In this document: piece by piece, positions 5,471 to 7,535 of the stretch
How the letters are laid out: each line of letters begins with the position of its first letter
How positions within the stretch are numbered: the stretch's first letter is position 1
From: an uncultured Eubacteriales bacterium
Lineage (GTDB): Bacteria; Bacillota; Clostridia; Oscillospirales; Oscillospiraceae
Length of the DNA: 7,535 nt
Direction of reading: 5' to 3'
Assembly: GCA_905210385.1 (NCBI GenBank)
Contig: CAJLWS010000069.1
Span: forward strand, 1 to 7,535
Position numbers and translations under genes: made by a program
Notes under the pieces: model-generated
What the model was told of the DNA's origin: nothing
Seen by the model: only the letters and a program-made list of their open reading frames with translations
Database searches by the model: none

Positions 5471-7108
5471 ATGGAAACCATGAAACTGAGATTTACCACC
5501 GCCGTGGCCGGCAAGCTGGCTGCCGCGCCCCACTCCACTGCCAAGTCCGAGCTCATCGAGGAACTGTCCGACAACCTGTACCACCGCTATCTGGACCTGA
5601 CCGCGGCGGGGGTGCCCCGGGAGGAGGCCTATCAGCAGGCGCTGGACTGCCTGGGAGACACCGGCGAGCTGGTGGAGTACCTCAACAGTCTCCAGCCCGA
5701 TGAGTCCCTGCCCGAGCTGCTGCTCCGGCCCGACCAGGGGGACAGCGGCCAGCTGGATGATCTGCTGAAAAATGTGGAGGAGATCGTCAAGGGCGCGCTG
5801 GACAAGGCCAAGGGCGCCCTTCGGGACGCCAAGAACATCGCCGAGGATAATCTGGGCATCTCCGCCGATGACCTCGCCCGAGAGACTAAGGAGAAGGTGG
5901 GCCAGGCCTTCCAGAAGGCCAAGGACGTGGTGGGCGCCGCTGTATCTTCCCGGGAGCCGGAGGCGGGCCAGTCCCCGCAGGATCCGGAGCGGGAGGCCGC
6001 CGGGGACGGCGCCTCCGAGCGCTCCGAGGAGGGTGGAGACGGGCAGGACGCCTCCCACAGCTGGCAGTTCTCCGTGGGCTATGACCGGGACCGGGGCGGC
6101 TTCTTCACCCAGTGGGAGAACTCCAGGGCCGGAGAGGGCGGCAGCGTTCCCATCCCCCTGGATGAGCCCATCTTCGGTCAGGCCCTCACCGGCTTGGACG
6201 TGCAGGTGTCCGGAGACGTAAACATCCGGCTGACCGAGGCGGAGGACGGAGACGTAGTCATCCGCGGCGATGTGGAGCTGCTGGAGGCCTTCCGCTCCGA
6301 GGACGGCGTGCTCACCATCCGCCAGGACGGCAAGACTGCCAGTTCTGCCTTCTTTTTCCGCCGGGGGCTGTACTCCGCCGATGTCAGCCTGGCCCTGCCC
6401 AGGCGCTGGTGGAAGTTCATCCGCGTGTCCACCGCTGACGGCGACGTGAACCTCTCCGGCGACGTGGCTTTGGGCCTGGTGTCCGTCAAGACCGCCAGTG
6501 GCGACCTGGACGGCCGCCTGCCCCAGTGCGAGTGCTTCTCCTTCAAGTCCGCCAGCGGCGATCTGGAGTGGGAGGGCTGCGCCGACGAGCTCCAGGCGGA
6601 GACCGTCAGCGGCGATCTGACCTTCCGCGGCCAGCTGTCCCGGATCGGGAAGCTGTCCTGCAAGAGCGTCAGCGGCGACATAGACTGGGAGGGGACCGCC
6701 CAGGAGGCCCAGTTCCAGACCGTCAGCGGCGACATCCTGGCCAACGGCCAGCTGGGCCAGGTCCAGGCCACCAGCGTCAGCGGCGAGGTGGAGGTGGCCG
6801 GCGCGGTGGCCGGCGGCGCGCGCTGCTCTTCCTCCAGCGGCGGCGTCCGTTTGGAGAGCGCCGCGCTGCCCCAGCGCATGGACCTATCCTCCAAGTCCGG
6901 GGACTGCGAGGTCCGTATCCCCGACGCCGGCCCCTTCACCGTCCACTTCAAAACCACCAGCGGCCGTTTCCAGTCCGATTTCTTCACCGGAAACATGGGT
7001 GGACGGCACAACACCTTCACCTACCGCGAGGATGACGCCGCGGACGGATCCGTCCCCACCTACCGGATCTCCAGCGTCAGCGGCAACCTGTATCTGTATC
7101 AGTACTGA
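5471..7108 (+). CDS. HAAS/DUF1700-like head fused to DUF4097 SGD-repeat solenoid
   Basis: 545 residues in four parts. Residues 1-72 are a helical head of the DUF1700/HAAS pattern (KSELIEELSDNLYHRYLDL, AGVPREEAYQQALDCLGDTGELVEYL). Residues about 93-158 are long amphipathic helix rich in Ala, Lys, Glu and Asp (LLKNVEEIVKGALDKAKGAL), possibly coiled coil or membrane-surface binding. Residues 160-196 are an acidic Gly/Pro/Glu linker. From about 240 comes DUF4097, a stack of 18-21-residue beta repeats marked by T/S-x-S-G-D at 247, 321, 341, 360, 378, 399, 417, 435, 454, 474, 495 and 535. No signal peptide or membrane span is present, so the solenoid is predicted cytosolic. The HAAS-like head is normally found with PadR partners. 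Start: ATG at 5471, with AGGAGG (5455-5460) inside the end of padR. DUF4097 also occurs in B. subtilis LiaG and YvlB, linked to envelope stress. Molecular function is unknown. Confidence 0.92.
   Translation: METMKLRFTTAVAGKLAAAPHSTAKSELIEELSDNLYHRYLDLTAAGVPREEAYQQALDCLGDTGELVEYLNSLQPDESLPELLLRPDQGDSGQLDDLLKNVEEIVKGALDKAKGALRDAKNIAEDNLGISADDLARETKEKVGQAFQKAKDVVGAAVSSREPEAGQSPQDPEREAAGDGASERSEEGGDGQDASHSWQFSVGYDRDRGGFFTQWENSRAGEGGSVPIPLDEPIFGQALTGLDVQVSGDVNIRLTEAEDGDVVIRGDVELLEAFRSEDGVLTIRQDGKTASSAFFFRRGLYSADVSLALPRRWWKFIRVSTADGDVNLSGDVALGLVSVKTASGDLDGRLPQCECFSFKSASGDLEWEGCADELQAETVSGDLTFRGQLSRIGKLSCKSVSGDIDWEGTAQEAQFQTVSGDILANGQLGQVQATSVSGEVEVAGAVAGGARCSSSSGGVRLESAALPQRMDLSSKSGDCEVRIPDAGPFTVHFKTTSGRFQSDFFTGNMGGRHNTFTYREDDAADGSVPTYRISSVSGNLYLYQY
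6605..6786 (+). repeat. Near-identical GTCAGCGGCGA repeats inside the DUF4097 gene
   Basis: The 11-mer GTCAGCGGCGA occurs exactly at 6605, 6668, 6722 and 6776, with spacings of 63, 54 and 54 bp, each encoding the VSGD/E turn of one beta repeat; a near copy (GTCAGCGGCAA) is at 7076. The intervening DNA is divergent, so this is a coding tandem repeat with conserved turn codons. Confidence 0.85.
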
Positions 7109-7122
7109 GGAGGGAGTCCAAT

Positions 7123-7209
7123 ATGCCCCCCGCCCTGTGGTTTGCCATCGGCGCGGCGATCCTGTGCGCCGCGGTCACCCTATACTCGAATCGCAAGAGG
7201 AAGAAATAG
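7123..7209 (+). CDS. 28-residue single-span membrane peptide
   Basis: Unrecognised small protein. Codons run from ATG 7123 to TAG 7207-7209. A strong ribosome site, GAGGAGGGAG (7108-7117), lies about 5-9 nt upstream, just after the stop of the DUF4097 gene (14-nt gap). The product starts MPPALWFAIGAAILCAAVTL, forming one hydrophobic span of about 19 residues (4-22), and ends in a positively charged tail NRKRKK. This predicts N-out, C-in orientation. The next gene, PspC, starts 27 nt downstream. A chance frame would rarely combine a good ribosome site, tidy operon spacing, a clean transmembrane helix and a basic stop-transfer tail. It may assist or regulate PspC or recruit the DUF4097 protein to the membrane; that is inference. 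Confidence 0.65.
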   Translation: MPPALWFAIGAAILCAAVTLYSNRKRKK

Positions 7210-7236
7210 TCCTCAAACATCTGGAAGGAAAGCGTG

Positions 7237-7437
7237 ATGTATATGAAACGGCTCTATCGCACCACCAGCTCGGACGCCGTCCTGTGCGGCGTGTGCGGCG
7301 GCATCGCCCGGTATCTGGGCGTGGACTCCACCGTGGTTCGGCTGCTGACCGTCGTGTTGGTATTCGTCTTTGGCCTGTCCTTATGGGTCTATGTCATCGC
7401 CGCGCTGCTCATGCCCAAGGAGAGCGCCAGCTGGTGA
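7237..7437 (+). CDS. PspC-domain small membrane protein
   Basis: 66-residue protein that is essentially one PspC domain. It has the hallmark KRLYRTTSSDAVLCGVCGGIARYLGVDSTVVRLL pattern (positions 4-37), followed by a hydrophobic hairpin or long span (about 35-59, LLTVVLVFVFGLSLWVYVIA core) and the closing LMPKES motif. PspC proteins sit in the inner membrane and take part in phage-shock-type responses to membrane stress. Start: ATG 7237 with GGAAGGA (7223-7229), spacing 7; a GTG at 7234 and a second ATG at 7243 are alternatives. It is the last gene of the operon. No pspA is seen, as is common in Firmicutes, where PspC occurs with DUF4097 genes. Confidence 0.95.
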   Translation: MYMKRLYRTTSSDAVLCGVCGGIARYLGVDSTVVRLLTVVLVFVFGLSLWVYVIAALLMPKESASW

Positions 7438-7488
7438 CCCGCCCCACCCCTCCGCAACCGCGGAACAGCTTCCCCCGTCATTGATAAC

Positions 7489-7535
7489 ACAAACCGGCGC
7501 CGCACTTCCGCGGCGCCGGTTTGTTCTTGTTATTG
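7489..7535 (+). terminator. Strong intrinsic terminator ending the PspC operon
   Basis: Perfect 15-bp inverted repeat ACAAACCGGCGCCGC (7489-7503) / GCGGCGCCGGTTTGT (7510-7524) with a 6-nt loop, followed by TCTTGTTATTG. It lies 52 nt after the PspC stop. The GC-rich stem with flanking A and T residues could also terminate transcription from the other side. Confidence 0.9.

Noticed and set aside
5360..7020. Long minus-strand frames opposite the DUF4097 gene (232 and 280 codons)
   Set aside because: They are mirror frames of a GC-rich repetitive gene, with Ser/Arg/Pro-biased composition, no domains and no ribosome sites.

Overview
This window reads as chromosomal DNA from a GC-rich Clostridia, most like gut Oscillospiraceae (Flavonifractor or Oscillibacter type). 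That placement is inferred from strong GC-rich third-position codon use, Gram-positive AGGAGG-type ribosome binding sites, a VanR/VanS-type two-component pair, and a PadR / DUF4097 / PspC operon. There are no rRNA, tRNA or CRISPR features. A VanS-like kinase runs off the left edge.

Layout. (1) 1-1307, minus strand: a VanR-like response regulator overlapping by 8 bp a VanS-like sensor kinase truncated by the window. (2) 1308-1838: about 530 bp with no convincing gene, ending in a promoter for the next gene. (3) 1839-2948, plus strand: a complete tyrosine recombinase with no excisionase or cargo beside it. (4) 3034-3810, minus strand: a soluble histidine-kinase-like protein whose phosphoacceptor His and ATP-binding boxes are all substituted, convergent with the recombinase across a hairpin. 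(5) 3977-4810, minus strand: an Mrp/NBP35-type Fe-S cluster carrier ATPase. (6) 4811-4962: a compact divergent promoter region with several dyads. (7) 4963-7437, plus strand: a tight operon of a 48-codon small ORF, a PadR repressor, a 545-residue HAAS-like/DUF4097 repeat protein, a 28-residue single-span membrane peptide and a PspC-domain protein, closed by a strong terminator at 7489-7535.

How they fit. The plus-strand operon looks like a self-regulated cell-envelope stress module. PadR would sense a signal and release the promoter, while the DUF4097 protein, the membrane peptide and PspC act at or near the membrane. DUF4097 plus PspC is the combination found in the Bacillus subtilis yvl operon. 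The most interesting points are the two small ORFs in this operon, the three-half-site dyad cluster lying between back-to-back promoters of mrp and the PadR operon, and the degenerate kinase next to mrp. VanR/VanS-like homology does not by itself indicate vancomycin resistance; no van ligase or dehydrogenase genes are visible.
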